From contig NC_085140.1 in NCBI RefSeq assembly GCF_024139115.2, positions 332,999,953 through 333,063,952 on the forward strand: a stretch of DNA of 64,000 bases, written 5' to 3'. Under the pieces are notes generated by a model. It did no database searches and had not been told where the DNA came from. It saw only the letters and a list, made by a program, of their open reading frames with translations. The DNA is from Armigeres subalbatus. Taxonomy: Eukaryota; Arthropoda; Insecta; Diptera; Culicidae. Below, piece by piece: positions 54,598 to 64,000 of the stretch. The position numbers and the translations under genes are program-made. Position 1 is the first letter of the stretch. Each line of letters starts with the position of its first letter.

Positions 54598-56654
54598 ATG
54601 TCGAATTCGTTTTTAAACCTGGGTCAGTGCCAACCCGAACCCTCGCCCGAACCCTGAATAAAAAACGTTTTCAGTTCCATCTGTCATTGGATATGGTGGT
54701 GTGCGTGGCATCGTGTTTGTTTTGATTCGAAACATATGATCGACACCATACCGGACTTTACCAGTGCACTGGCAGTGTGTGGGCCACAACGAATCAGATC
54801 ATGATAAAAATGATCAAGTACGCGCTCTGATTTTCGCGAATTATGAAATTTACTTTTGGATGGATATATCTACCCCAGCTTCTCTATTCCTTTTCGCTTC
54901 TTCAGGAATTCCTCCGCAAGTTCTTGTGGGAATTCCTCCAGATGTTTCTTCAGGTATTCCTTCGGAAATTTCTTCAGGAATCTATTCAGAAGTTCCTCTT
55001 CTTCCTGAAGTTACGTTCGGAGCTCCGGAATTCGTTAAGAAAGAAAAAAAATCCTTCGGAAGTTCCTTCAGAAAATCTTTGGAACATTCCATCAGGAATT
55101 CCTCCCAAAAATACTTCAAAACTTCTTCCGGAAGTTCCTTCAGTGAATCATTTGGAAATTCATTCATGAAATCCTACTCAAGGTATTCCTCCGGAAGTTC
55201 CTCCAGAAACTCCTACTGAAGTTCCTCCAGAAATTCCTCCGGAAGCTCCTCCAGAAATCCATCCGGAAGTTCCACCATAAATTCCTCCGGTAGTTCCTCC
55301 GGAAGTTCTCCCAGGAATCCTCCAGCTGTTCCTCCAAGAATTCCTTTCGGAAATTCATTCCGAAAGTTCCTCTAAAAGTTCCTCCGAAAGTTCCTCCAGG
55401 AATACCTCCAGAAGTCCCTCCAAAAATTCCTTCGGAAGTCCCTCCCGAAATTTCTCAGGATACCTCCGGATAAATTTCGGAGCAATTCCTGGAAGAGCTT
55501 CCGAAAGAACATCCGGGAAAATTATTGGAGGAACATCCGAAGGAATTCCTGATGGAATTTCGGGAAAAATTTCCGGAGGAATTTTTGAAAGAACTTCCGC
55601 AGGAAATTCCGGAAAAATTTCTGGAAGGACTTCCGGAGGTACTTCTGAAGGATGTTCCGGAGGAATTCCTGGAGGAACTTTTGAAGGAATTCCTGGAGGA
55701 ACTTTTGAAGGAATTCCTGGAGGAACTTTTGGAAGAATTCCTGGAGGAACTTCTGAAGGAATTCCTGGAGGAATTCCAGGGGGAAAATTCTGAAGGAACT
55801 TCCGGATGGATTCTGGAGGAGCTTCCGGAGGAATTTCTGGAGAAACTTCCGTAGAAATTTCTGAAGGAACTTCCGGAATAATTCCTGAAGGAATAGCTGG
55901 TAGGATTCCTGGATTAACTTCCGGAGGAACTCCTGGAGGAACTTCGGGAGGAATTCCTGGGGGAACTTCCAGAGGAATTCCTGGAGGAACTTCCAGAGAA
56001 ATTCTTGGAAGAAATTTCGTAGGAACTCTTGGAGGAATTTCCAGATGAACTTCTGGAAAAATATTATGAAGGAATGCCTGAAATATTGCTCTAATGCATT
56101 CTGGGAAGAATTCGCAATGGAATGCATACAAGACTTCAAGGAGGAATACCTGAACGAATTATAAGAATTGTTTGAAGAATTTCCATATGATTTTTTGAAG
56201 AACTACTTAAAGAATTAATTAATAGGGAATTTTACAACAAATTGCAATATAATATTTCCGTTTAAAACAAATTATCCTGGGATTACTGAAAAAATCCTAA
56301 GGGAATTTAAATATAATGCAAATGTTGACAAATATCATAGGGAATAAAAAATTTCCGTAAAACGGCTTTCGATGCGCATTCTTTATTAAATGCACAAACA
56401 GTTTCGTTTTTACTCTGGTTTGTATTTCCCTTCGGCTTGTTTATTCCACCCATATGGTTTTGACAGTTGAAGTGCAGTTGTATTGGTGAACCTGGTGCGA
56501 AACCGTGAAACAACACAGTGCGAACCCGACAGCTTTGGGGTTGGAACTAGTGCGAACCTAGTTCCAACCTGAGCGAATAAAAAAACACTTTGACAGCACT
56601 TAGGTTGGAACTGGTTCCAACCTAGGTTGGAACTTTTTAAAAACGAATTCGACA
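54598..56654. mobile_element. Harbinger-like element (TTA target) carrying GGAATTCC satellite
   Basis: ATGTCGAATTCGTTTTTAAA at 54598-54617 and its perfect complement at 56635-56654. If the TTA on each side is taken as a 3-bp duplication, the termini are TGTCGAATTCG, as in PIF/Harbinger elements. The interior near the right end has repeated GGTTGGAACT words (56530-56640). The middle is the inverted satellite at 54895-56160. No transposase is seen. Confidence 0.7.
54895..56160. repeat. Giant imperfect palindrome of GGAATTCCTGGAGGAACTTC units
   Basis: From 54895 to about 55480 the + strand reads CCGGAAGTTCCTCCAGAAAT type units. From about 55480 to 56160 it reads the reverse complement (GGAGGAACTTCCGGAGGAAT). 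Near 55670-55770 the unit is a near-perfect 24-mer (GGAATTCCTGGAGGAACTTT then TGAA). Because the unit length is divisible by three, long ORFs exist on both strands (up to 258 codons at 55355-56131). These are translation of the repeat, not genes. Confidence 0.85.
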
Positions 56655-56732
56655 TTAGTATGAAGATCCTTAAAACTGGTCATTTTCACCACTGAAAGTG
56701 GCCAAGCTTGAAAAGAAATGATCAGTGATTAC

Positions 56733-57136
56733 TAGAGGCCTGAATAAGAGAAACGCGGATAGAAAATATGACTCTGCCAACACTGCATTCAATCTTCTTC
56801 ACCAAAGAACAACACATGAAAAAGAAGATATGGTTTATGTAGATAAAATCTCACAATCCGCTATTTTATGTGTCCACATCACATAACAATAGAATCCAAT
56901 AAACAATGGAATTTCATTCTATAATCTATTAATGACTTGCATATATTATTGCAAACTAATGTAAAATGCATTCAATTTTGTTTATTGAAAAATGGCATAA
57001 AATCGAATTTGGCCGTTTTCAGTATTTGAGCCAACATTTTGGCTGCTTGACAGGTCTCCTGCTCGATTGGCTGCTGTTTTTTGACGGTTCGATTGGCGGC
57101 ACATACCTATCCGCGTTTCTCTTATTCAGGCCTCTA
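56733..57136. mobile_element. hAT-type MITE with perfect 8-bp target duplication
   Basis: GTGATTAC at 56725-56732 and 57137-57144. The terminal inverted repeat starts TAGAGGCCTGAATAAGAGAA and continues CGCGGATAG at both ends without mismatch (30 bp). It is 404 bp with no transposase. It contains the words TTGACAGGTCTCCTGCTCG, also present in the 140-bp repeats. Confidence 0.92.
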
Positions 57137-57600
57137 GTGATTACTATCCCTATAAGCATCGCTCGTTTTTATAACAGATTCTTCCATAATGATGAATTTA
57201 TTCCCTGCGAGACAGATATGCGTAGAAATTCAGCAATGGGACAAACAGACTTGATGTTGTTTTCACTAATTTTCCGAACAAAGTTCGGTATTTTTTATGT
57301 TTTCGGAAAATATGCATGAGAATAGACCGCTGTGTGATAAAAACTTGAAATCTCCAAAAACCAACATGGGACAACTATGCGTAGAAAGGCAGAATAGTAT
57401 TCGAATATTTGCAACCAAACTGAATCACTACTGATTTCACTCTGGCTTGAAAATGAATCATATCAAAAGTGCATTTCGCATAGATTTAGGCCCAAAAAAA
57501 AAAAACTATGGAAAACTATTTGTAAGGCTGTATGAATTGTAATAAATTTGTAAAACGAAGTTGAAAAATGCAGTGTCCCGCGAAACGCGGGACGTCTGGT
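57137..57600. other. Intergenic, nothing recognised
   Basis: AT-rich sequence downstream of the hAT MITE. The ORF covering 56966-57319 belongs partly to the MITE and is not a gene. Confidence 0.35.
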
Positions 57601-57890
57601 CGCATTAGTCTTGATTTGATATGGATCGGATTCGGATTGGTTTTAGATTACTCTTATACCAATGCATATCGAATTAAAACCCAATCTATATTGAATCAAA
57701 AACCAATCCAAATAGAATCCTAAGCCTATCCATATGAAATTAAAATCCAATCCAAATTTGGATTGAAAATGGATAGAATTTTGATTAGATTGAGATTGTA
57801 TTCGGATTGTGTTCAAATAGGATTTTGATTGGATTTGGATTATAAAATGGATTTGATTTAGTTTGTATTTGGGTTGTAATTTTGAACATG
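57600..57890. repeat. Degenerate GGATTTGGATT / AATCCAAATCC repeat
   Basis: Reiterated six- to eight-base words (ATTGGATT, CAATCCAAAT) change strand near 57675 and again near 57755, forming short palindromic stretches. Confidence 0.65.
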
Positions 57891-58830
57891 GACAGACAGA
57901 GCTTTAGCAAATATTTCAACCATTTTTTTCATGTGAGGCTTATAAATGGTTATTTGCTTTAGCTACTTTAAATTTTCAGACAAAATTTGGATTAGGCACA
58001 CATTATTTTTTTTTACCGGGATGGGATCTCAGCAATTTGTTGAACTTTATCACAGCCGAGCTCCAGCAAACACGTTTGAATATCTGTCAAAGTTGCTGAA
58101 AATCAAGAATTAATAATTTACCGAAACCCAGCAGCAGTTTTAATTTTGTTTAATTTGCCGAGCTGCAGAAATAAAAACTGAGTTTGTATTATTGTCTATC
58201 CGGAATAAAGTTAGAACGCTTTCTATTGCGCAGATTCCGCCTTATTAGACTCCTGCGCGAAAAATATTTGCGTGAATATTTTTCCCGTGTCACACACACA
58301 AATGAATTGACACTGTTTATTTGAGTAAACAAAAACATGTGTGTTCGATAAATAACAACAACAAATTACGAAGATAGCTTGAATGTATTGGAGTGCACGC
58401 TAAAAATTCGAAGTAAAACGAAGTTGCGCCAGAGTCTAAAAATTGATGCAACGGGCAATATACGGAAGTTGAATTTTTCTCCTGATATGTACAGGCAATT
58501 AACCCACTTCGGAAGTAGTGCGCTGGATTCGCCTAAAGATGCGCTAAACAACGCATTGTTTCCAATTCGACATGTTTACATTTTGCATACATAAGAAGCA
58601 AGCAAAAAGTTCAAATGCTGCCAGTATTATTTTCACGATATCATGCATTTTCATACGTTGCCATTTCGACAGTTTTTCACTCCACCGGTCTCTGGTTATA
58701 GGGTTGCTAGTTTCTCCTACTACTTAGCCAAAGAGGTTCTGACTTTACTCTGTCCTAACGGTCCTAACTAATTTTTCTGGGTGGGGGCGGAGTCTATGTT
58801 GTACAACATGTGAGGCACTCACGATTTCTC
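57891..58830. other. Intergenic region 3' of the tetraspanin
   Basis: A segment at about 58470-58530 resembles one arm of the MITE at 1774-2180: GAATTTTTCTC spaced as there from an identical 18-base TTCGGAAGTAGTGCGCTG at 58508. It may be a diverged relative. No gene is seen. Confidence 0.4.
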
Positions 58831-58833
58831 GTT

Positions 58834-58843
58834 TTTATTTATT
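58834..58843 (-). promoter_or_regulatory. Poly(A) signals for the tetraspanin
   Basis: Two overlapping AATAAA motifs on the - strand (58839-58834 and 58843-58838), about 125 bases after the tetraspanin stop codon. Confidence 0.65.
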
Positions 58844-58966
58844 CCATTAAACTTTACATAAATGACTGTTACATCAACATAAATACATAAAGACAATTGC
58901 TATTAAAATCACTGCTTTTGATCTCACAATACGCGCTGATAGAAATCAGTATCTCACATGGCGAAA

Positions 58967-59880
58967 TTAATTAACACTCGGACTGTTGGGCATATACATT
59001 TCCGAATCCGGATTAGTCGTCGATTTCTCCATCTGGGTGTACGATGGATTATGAGGCTTGGTCATGATGCCCAGACTTTGCTGGAGCTGCCAACGACGCG
59101 CCGCCCGCAATGACTTCGTTCGTCGAATGGTACGGGCCAGCATGAAGGCGCAAATGCTTCCCAAGATCTGTACGAAAGCCACGGTGGTAGCTCCGGTGGC
59201 GATCAAAGCAGCACTTTGGCTTACGACCCATTGAAGTCGAGGATAGCAACCGTATTCGTATGGAATGCACGTTTCCTCTAAGGTTGACGGCATACAGCAC
59301 GATGGCGGGACCTCAATGCTTCCGTCTGTGCTCGGTAGGAAGTCGTTCCAGTCATTGTAGTTTTCTACACCGCAGCACTCCAACTGCAATCAAAGAAATT
59401 ATGGTAATTTATGTAAAATACTGTTGTTTTGAAAAATTATGTTTATTACTAACCACTCGTTGCATGAAATCGACAGACTCTCTAACGTTTTCGTTAGAGT
59501 TGTAGTTGGCCATCGATTCGTTGATAGTTCGGCGGACCATTTCTTCGACTTGTCCGTGGAGAGCAAACGCTGAAATAGCTGCCGCCACTTCCAAGATGAA
59601 AACAATCGCTAACAGGACACCGTACTAGTTAAGATATGAAAAATATATATGAATTATTTTGCAGCTTCCGCAATTTGGCTACCAAACTTACAATATTGAT
59701 CATGGCAGTGCTTTCCTTGAAGGCACCGAAACAGCCAAAGATCGATACACACAACATGATGCATCCAATCGCAACCAACAAGTGTGCGGGCGAGAAAAAG
59801 TGTGAATCGATGAAGTCCTGGAAGTCACCGAAGATGGTACCAATGGCCGTTCCGACGGTGATGATTAGGATCGCTGTCAG
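58967..59880 (-). CDS. Tetraspanin (last three coding exons; 5' exon not found)
   Basis: Tetraspanins organise membrane protein microdomains. Exons on the - strand are 59880-59692 (63 codons), 59624-59454 (57 codons) and 59383-58967 (138 codons plus stop), all phase 0 with GT-AG junctions; introns are 67 and 70 bp. The first exon carries the end of TM1, the small loop and TM2 with GCFGAFKESTAMINI. The second has TM3 (YGVLLAIVFILEVAAAISAF) and the start of the large loop. The third has ECCGVENYNDW, PPSCC, ETCIP and GCY (six loop cysteines), TM4 and a 50-residue cytoplasmic tail. The initiator exon with the N-terminus and most of TM1 lies further upstream and is not recognised in the window. 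Subfamily not assigned. Confidence 0.92.
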
Positions 59881-60627
59881 CTGGAATTTGAATGTTTCAA
59901 CAATAGTAATAATAATTATAGTGTTTGGTTTGTGCAGGTGTTCCAAGACTATTTCTAACATTAGTCGATAAGTGACTATGCGGATAACATTTGGATCAAG
60001 GGAACATGCTAGTTAATCATCTAAATGGTCATGGACATCCAACCAGCTTGAATCACATCTTTTTACATTCTATATCGATAAAAATGCATTAAAACTCAAA
60101 CTCAATCAACTTTTCAAAGAGATTTCCAGCGAGCATTTCGTTCTTTGAAGGAAAAACCCACAAATTAACCAAAAAGGATCATCACCCGTGGTTTTCATAT
60201 TTTTAAATTTTCTAGTAATAGATCTCACTTCATCCAAAATAGTTCCCGACGTAGGGTCAAAAACATTCTCTTGATTGAGAATATCTTCGAAGCTCCGTGT
60301 AACCTGATCCTCAATTGGACTAGTGAGACCTAGACTAAATTTATGGGCACTCTCAAACTGCTGAGCAAGTTTCTGAGCCTTTTAATCATTTGTTAATTAA
60401 ATTTCATTTCTCTCTTTAAATTGGCAAAAGGGTTTCGAGCTGGGAATTTCTTAGGTTTTCTCAGAATAACGAAACGTTTATCATTTTGCAAATCTCACCA
60501 AATAACTTTCATCGCGGAATCGCGAGTTCTTTGGTATTGCTTTCGCTTTACATTTTAAGACGTGTCAGTAGCTGAAGATCGTCGTCAATAATGATGGAGT
60601 TGAATTTAATTTCACATTTAGGAGTTG
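59881..60627. other. Upstream intron/flank of the tetraspanin
   Basis: Acceptor AG at 59882-59881. The remaining sequence should be intron 1. No exon coding a tetraspanin N-terminus is visible, and it has no repeat with clear ends. Confidence 0.45.
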
Positions 60628-61710
60628 GGGTCTGTTCACAAATTACGTAACGCTTTTGGGGGGAGGGGGAGGTCCAACTTGCGTTATACTTTGTTACCCA
60701 AAAAGGGGGGGGGGGGGGTGGGTACTACCAAATGTTACGCATAACGCGAATAAAAAAATATTTTAAAGGGTTTTTTTTAAATTACTGATTGAAGTAATTG
60801 CAATATATTTTGATCAAGACGATGAATACGTATCAACCTTTCCATACTACCCATAATTGTCCCATGCTAGTATTTGTAGTTTTTTTCTCAGAGTAAGTTT
60901 TTTTTTGGGAATCCTAAAAAAAATGTGTTTTGTTCGAATAATTCTTGCAAAATTTCGAAACATTTTTGTCTCACGATGAATCCAGCATTTTACGAGCACT
61001 AATGGCCGCCACAATCCAACTCATTTTTTGGTAGGATGGAAACAGTTTGAAGTTTGGCTTGTGTCGTATGACACAAAAACGATAAATTTTCATCATCACA
61101 ATGATGAATTCATGATGGTGATGATCGCTGCGGTGTCATACGACACAAGCCAAATGTCAAATCGAGTGCATCCTATCAAAAAGTGAGTTGAATTGTGGCG
61201 GCCATTACCGCACGTAAAATGCTGGATATGCACGATTTCCACAGGTTATATTATTTTATGGAACGGCCTCGAACCTTTTATTGGTATTGTATTTCATGAT
61301 TAGATCTCCCAAACCAAGCCAAAGTTAATAAAGGCAATCCAAAGAGTTTTCTTTCTAAGTAATTGCATTTTAGCTCAACCACTTCAACCACATTAAACAG
61401 TTCTATTTAAAAATAGTTTGTCTATCGTTTTTATTTCTCGACAGATCCGCTAAACTAAAATTTTAATGGCCATATGATCGCAAATTCAATTTTCATTTTT
61501 ACTAGCTGCATTCTTGATATCCTTGGTTTCAATCATGTGCCGTTCCATATAACAGTGTTAAATGAATATCAAAACCCACATGCTTCAGAGAAAGAAAAGA
61601 ATGGCATCAAAATTGTCTCAGTTACGCGTTATATGGGGGAGGGAGGGGGTTCATAAAATGTTACTTTTTGTTACGAGGATTTTTGCGTTACGTAATTTGT
61701 GAACAGACCC
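60628..61710. mobile_element. MITE with GGGTCTGTTCACAAATTACG ends
   Basis: The left end GGGTCTGTTCACAAATTACG then TAACGC, and its perfect complement at 61685-61710 (26 bp). Inside each end are G-rich runs (GGGGGGAGGGGGAGG left, GGGGGAGGGAGGGGG right) and GTTAC words. TTG flanks both sides. It is non-coding and related by its ACAAATTACGTAACGC motif to the small MITE at 5833-5954. Confidence 0.88.
60981..61226. mobile_element. Palindromic MITE nested inside 60628-61710
   Basis: TCCAGCATTTTACG...TAATGGCCGCCACAAT...TTGGCTTGTGTCGTATGACAC pairs with its complement on the other half. The centre is ATGATGAATTCATGATG-like near 61105. It folds over nearly its whole 246 bp with mismatches. Confidence 0.8.
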
Positions 61711-61934
61711 TTGCAATGCCTCTGGCTTGTTACCGGACTAACGAAGGCGTTGCATTGGCTTCGGGGTGCAACTTACTTCTGATCGATTATGGAGTGAGTA
61801 GCACCCATTCACATGTACAGCCGGTCATCAAGGGACGCCGTGGTCCCCGTAGACCAAGCTTTATTCTATAACACTATTGACAATAAAACGAACGAAAAAA
61901 ATGTGAATGCGATGTTTGTGATCATAACAACAAA
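61711..61934 (+). other. Possible exon remnant with poly(A) signal
   Basis: A + strand frame ending at 61871 (GVALASGCNLLLIDYGVSS, ending KGRRGPRRPSFIL) is followed by AATAAA at 61882. The reading enters from the MITE, so any original exon would begin before 60628. I do not recognise the protein and consider it uncertain. Confidence 0.2.
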
Positions 61935-62167
61935 TCAAGACAAAATTTTCAAAACGACTTATCTGCTTTTGTAAACAAAGATTCGAACGTCGATTTGGCA
62001 AACCTGATAGCTCTCCCACACAAACCAACACCATCAATAGGTGGATGAAGGATTCCGCTACCTTTTGATGGCGTTGGTTTGCGTGGGAGAGCTATCAGAT
62101 TCGTCAAATCGTGGTTTGAATCTTTGTTTACAAAAGCAGATAAGTCGTTTTGAAAATTTTGTCTTGA
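61935..62167. mobile_element. Near-perfect 233-bp palindrome (foldback MITE)
   Basis: The first 50 bases (TCAAGACAAAATTTTCAAAA...) pair without mismatch with the last 50. The rest of the arms (ATAGCTCTCCCAC, AAACCAAC) pair with few mismatches around a short centre near 62050. No TIR-type transposon class can be assigned. Confidence 0.88.
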
Positions 62168-62176
62168 AATGATGTT

Positions 62177-62346
62177 GGAGCAACTCCCGCTAACAAGCAA
62201 GTTTGGGAACCTATGCATCACTCTATTATAGAATTCTTGAGTTCCGTAATTGTTCTGTAAATACTGTGATTTTTATATAATGACGTGATGATGCTCCATG
62301 AGGCTTCTCCAACTAACACGCAAGCTCGGGAACCTATGAATTACTC
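62177..62346 (+). repeat. Direct repeat of a 45-base block
   Basis: TGGAGCAACTCCCGCTAACAAGCAAG...GGGAACCTATG (about 62174-62222) recurs in changed form at about 62300-62345 (TTCTCCAACTAACACGCAAG...GGGAACCTATGAATTACTCT). Confidence 0.55.
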
Positions 62347-62922
62347 TGTTGATCTTGTAGACCTCCAAGATTTGAACTCAGCTGGCTGTTCGGCCACATT
62401 GAGAGTTGACGTAAAGTCAATGTCAACTTCTCTCCGCAAACAGCCGCAAACGCTACGGATTGCCTGTTCCAGTGGTAAAAGTCCACCATAAAGGTGACCC
62501 CTAATTCTTGGTGTGATGCTGCTTTATGCTTACCGTGCCTACGAATGAATGGTTAGGGGGGGTCTAATAAAAACCCAACCGCTAACGGATCCTGTGAAGT
62601 ACCAGGGCACCCTTCACAGTATTGAGCCCTTACTGCACTAACCATGGCGTAGTTGACTGTTTGTTTCTCCGAAATAATCGGCTACTCTTATTCAATCTCA
62701 ACTTGAGGGTGGGATTATGAGCATGTTTTGATTAAGTTTTTCATCAAATTGTCACCTATATGGACTTGTTTTATGCGTTTTTCACAGTGTACTCTGTGTT
62801 TCGTCTTTTACGTTCTTGATACGATACCGATTTGGTTTCATTGTTGCTTTCTGAACATTATTTTTTAGAAAAAAATTCCTTCTAAAAATTTTGTCTGTGG
62901 GGGGTTATGTCAAAACCACCCC

Positions 62923-63231
62923 GTGGCTACGCCACTGAATAGAGCAGAAGTGTTAGACATAACTCTCTGCTCCAATAGAATCAGTCACGAGTTGACGAAT
63001 TGGTATGTATCAGATGAGGAATCCATATCCGACCATCGTTACATCTTCTTTGATCATTTGAATTTCAAGAGGAACCCCAGGGATGGAGTTTTTCAAGTCG
63101 GTTTGGCAAACATGCATCTTCATGTTAATCAACATGCTTATCAATCTGGAAAGTCCACCGTGAATTTTCTACACAAGGTTGCCTTTCTCGATGTCGTAAG
63201 CATTTGCTCAAAAGCAATCATGGGGTCTTAA
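62923..63231 (+). pseudogene. Endonuclease C-end joined to an RT fragment
   Basis: NRAEVLDITLCS, LTNWYVSDEESISDHRYI contains the SDHR catalytic block that ends APE domains. It is followed after only 30 codons by HAYQSGKSTVNFLHKV, which in intact elements lies well inside the RT (QxAYQxGKST). A large internal deletion therefore joins them in frame. Confidence 0.8.
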
Positions 63232-63234
63232 ACC

Positions 63235-63960
63235 CAAATACCCAGTTGTACGACCAATTTTGGCTTATGGATGTCTTGTGTGATGGCAAAAGGGTGAAGT
63301 GAGGACAATTCAGTCTAAATTAGGCCATCTTCAAAGAATGTGCCTAATGTCAATGACAGGAGCGTTCACTTCGACTCCCACGGCTGCTCTCGAAGATCTC
63401 TTCAACGTGGCCCCACTACACATACATTTCAAATAAGAAGCACTTTCTTGTACTTACCGATCATGGGTTCTCGTTTCATGGAAGAGAATCCTGTAAACCG
63501 CAGTTCTACACACACTTCGTTGTTACAGCTCATGGTTGATTGGGACAGAACTGTCCTCGCTCCAAGTGATCTCACATTTTCTAGTAGTTTTCATTATAGG
63601 ACATTTTCAACACAATTCCCCTCGCGCGATGAGTGGACATCTGACTATTTGGAAAGAAGTATGTCAGACAGCATTGTCCCTTTCCCAAACTGACGGCTCC
63701 CTCTTCGAAGGTAAAGTGGGTGCAGGTGTCTACTCGCGTGAGCTGAGATTGGAACAGTCCCACTCCTTGGGTAGACACTGCCATGTCTTTCAAGCGGAAA
63801 TATTTGCCATTATGTGTGTGTGGAGTGCAATCCGCACTGCAGAACCACATAATGGGCAAAGTAATATACTTCTGTTCAGATATCCAAGCAGCTATCAGAG
63901 CTCTCGCTTCGGCCAACTCAAGGTCGAAGTTAGTAATAGCATGTCGAACTCAAATTGAGG
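63235..63960 (+). pseudogene. RT tail and RNase H domain
   Basis: RPILAYGCLV (63258-63288), then KLGHLQRMCLMSMTGAFTST and ALEDLFNVAPLHIH form the usual connection. TDGSLFEGKVGAGVYSREL (63690-63750) carries the first RNase H Asp. CHVFQAEIFAIMCV holds the Glu. DSQAA-like text is in a shifted frame near 63875. Stops and shifts near 63290, 63435 and 63860 make it inactive. Confidence 0.85.
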
Positions 63961-64000
63961 AACTGAATTCAGTTAACACGTTACACCTTATATGGGTACC

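Larger units (their letters stand above)
62380..64000 (+). mobile_element. RNase H-bearing non-LTR retrotransposon copy (decayed, runs off the edge)
   Basis: A 5'-end-like block (62380-62500) is shared with 1641-1770. An unassigned leader follows, then endonuclease end, RT piece and RNase H. ORF1, most of the endonuclease and most of the RT are deleted. The family resembles R1/I/LOA-type mosquito elements that carry RNase H; the clade is not resolved. Confidence 0.75.

Noticed and set aside
55355..56139. Long antisense ORFs (258 and 205 codons) and + strand ORFs rich in Pro/Glu/Phe/Leu
   Set aside because: They are translations of a 24-bp repeat whose length is divisible by three. Multiple frames on both strands are open and no codon-specific conservation is expected.
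1..64000. Integrated non-retroviral RNA virus sequences, which occur in Aedes genomes
   Set aside because: No polymerase, nucleoprotein or glycoprotein motif of such viruses was seen. All RT-like text belongs to gypsy, BEL or non-LTR elements.

Overview
This is a stretch of an insect nuclear genome, most likely a culicine mosquito (Aedes-like). The evidence is short host exons with short GT-AG introns, an insect-type NDUFA13 and FANCI, and dense nested transposable elements (BEL/Pao, Ty3/gypsy, two kinds of APE-type non-LTR element, hAT-like and TA-flanked MITEs, foldback elements). The species is inferred from style only. No rRNA, tRNA, CRISPR or bacterial signal was seen.

Host genes. (1) NDUFA13/GRIM-19, a complex I subunit, is complete on the + strand (4415-4949, two exons). 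(2) FANCI, the partner of FANCD2 in interstrand crosslink repair, is complete on the - strand (47545 down to 18004). I resolve ten exons and 1463 codons, with a 23.5-kb third intron made almost entirely of transposons. (3) A tetraspanin lies on the - strand (59880 down to 58967). Its last three coding exons are clear; the first coding exon is not found.

Layout. 1-1760: rearranged fragments of an RNase H-bearing non-LTR element. 1774-4193: three MITE-type repeats and a dispersed 140-bp repeat upstream of NDUFA13. 5585-17797: a 5'-truncated BEL/Pao element that has taken four independent insertions: a TA-flanked MITE, a Ty3/gypsy element with 212-bp LTRs and a 5-bp target duplication, a hAT-like element, and a 2.5-kb foldback element that itself holds a second foldback around a 52-bp tandem array. 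18004-47545: FANCI. Its big intron holds non-LTR copy A (22.3-26.7 kb), a gypsy element (26.75-36.6 kb) split by a hAT-like insertion (27973-32228) and by non-LTR copy B (32551-35815), and then a 7.7-kb hAT-like composite (36704-44362) with three further transposons nested inside it. 47.6-58.8 kb: gene-poor sequence with degenerate GGAATTCC satellite, an element bounded by CCACGTGG-rich ends, a Harbinger-like element and a hAT MITE. 58.8-59.9 kb: tetraspanin. 60.6-62.2 kb: two palindromic MITEs. 62.4-64.0 kb: a second, + strand copy of the non-LTR family seen at the left edge.

The three host genes are not functionally linked. The main biological content is the insertion history, which can be read from target-site duplications and from reading frames that resume on the far side of each insert. 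Most coding remnants of transposons carry frameshifts and are inactive, although the 212-bp gypsy LTRs differ at a single base.
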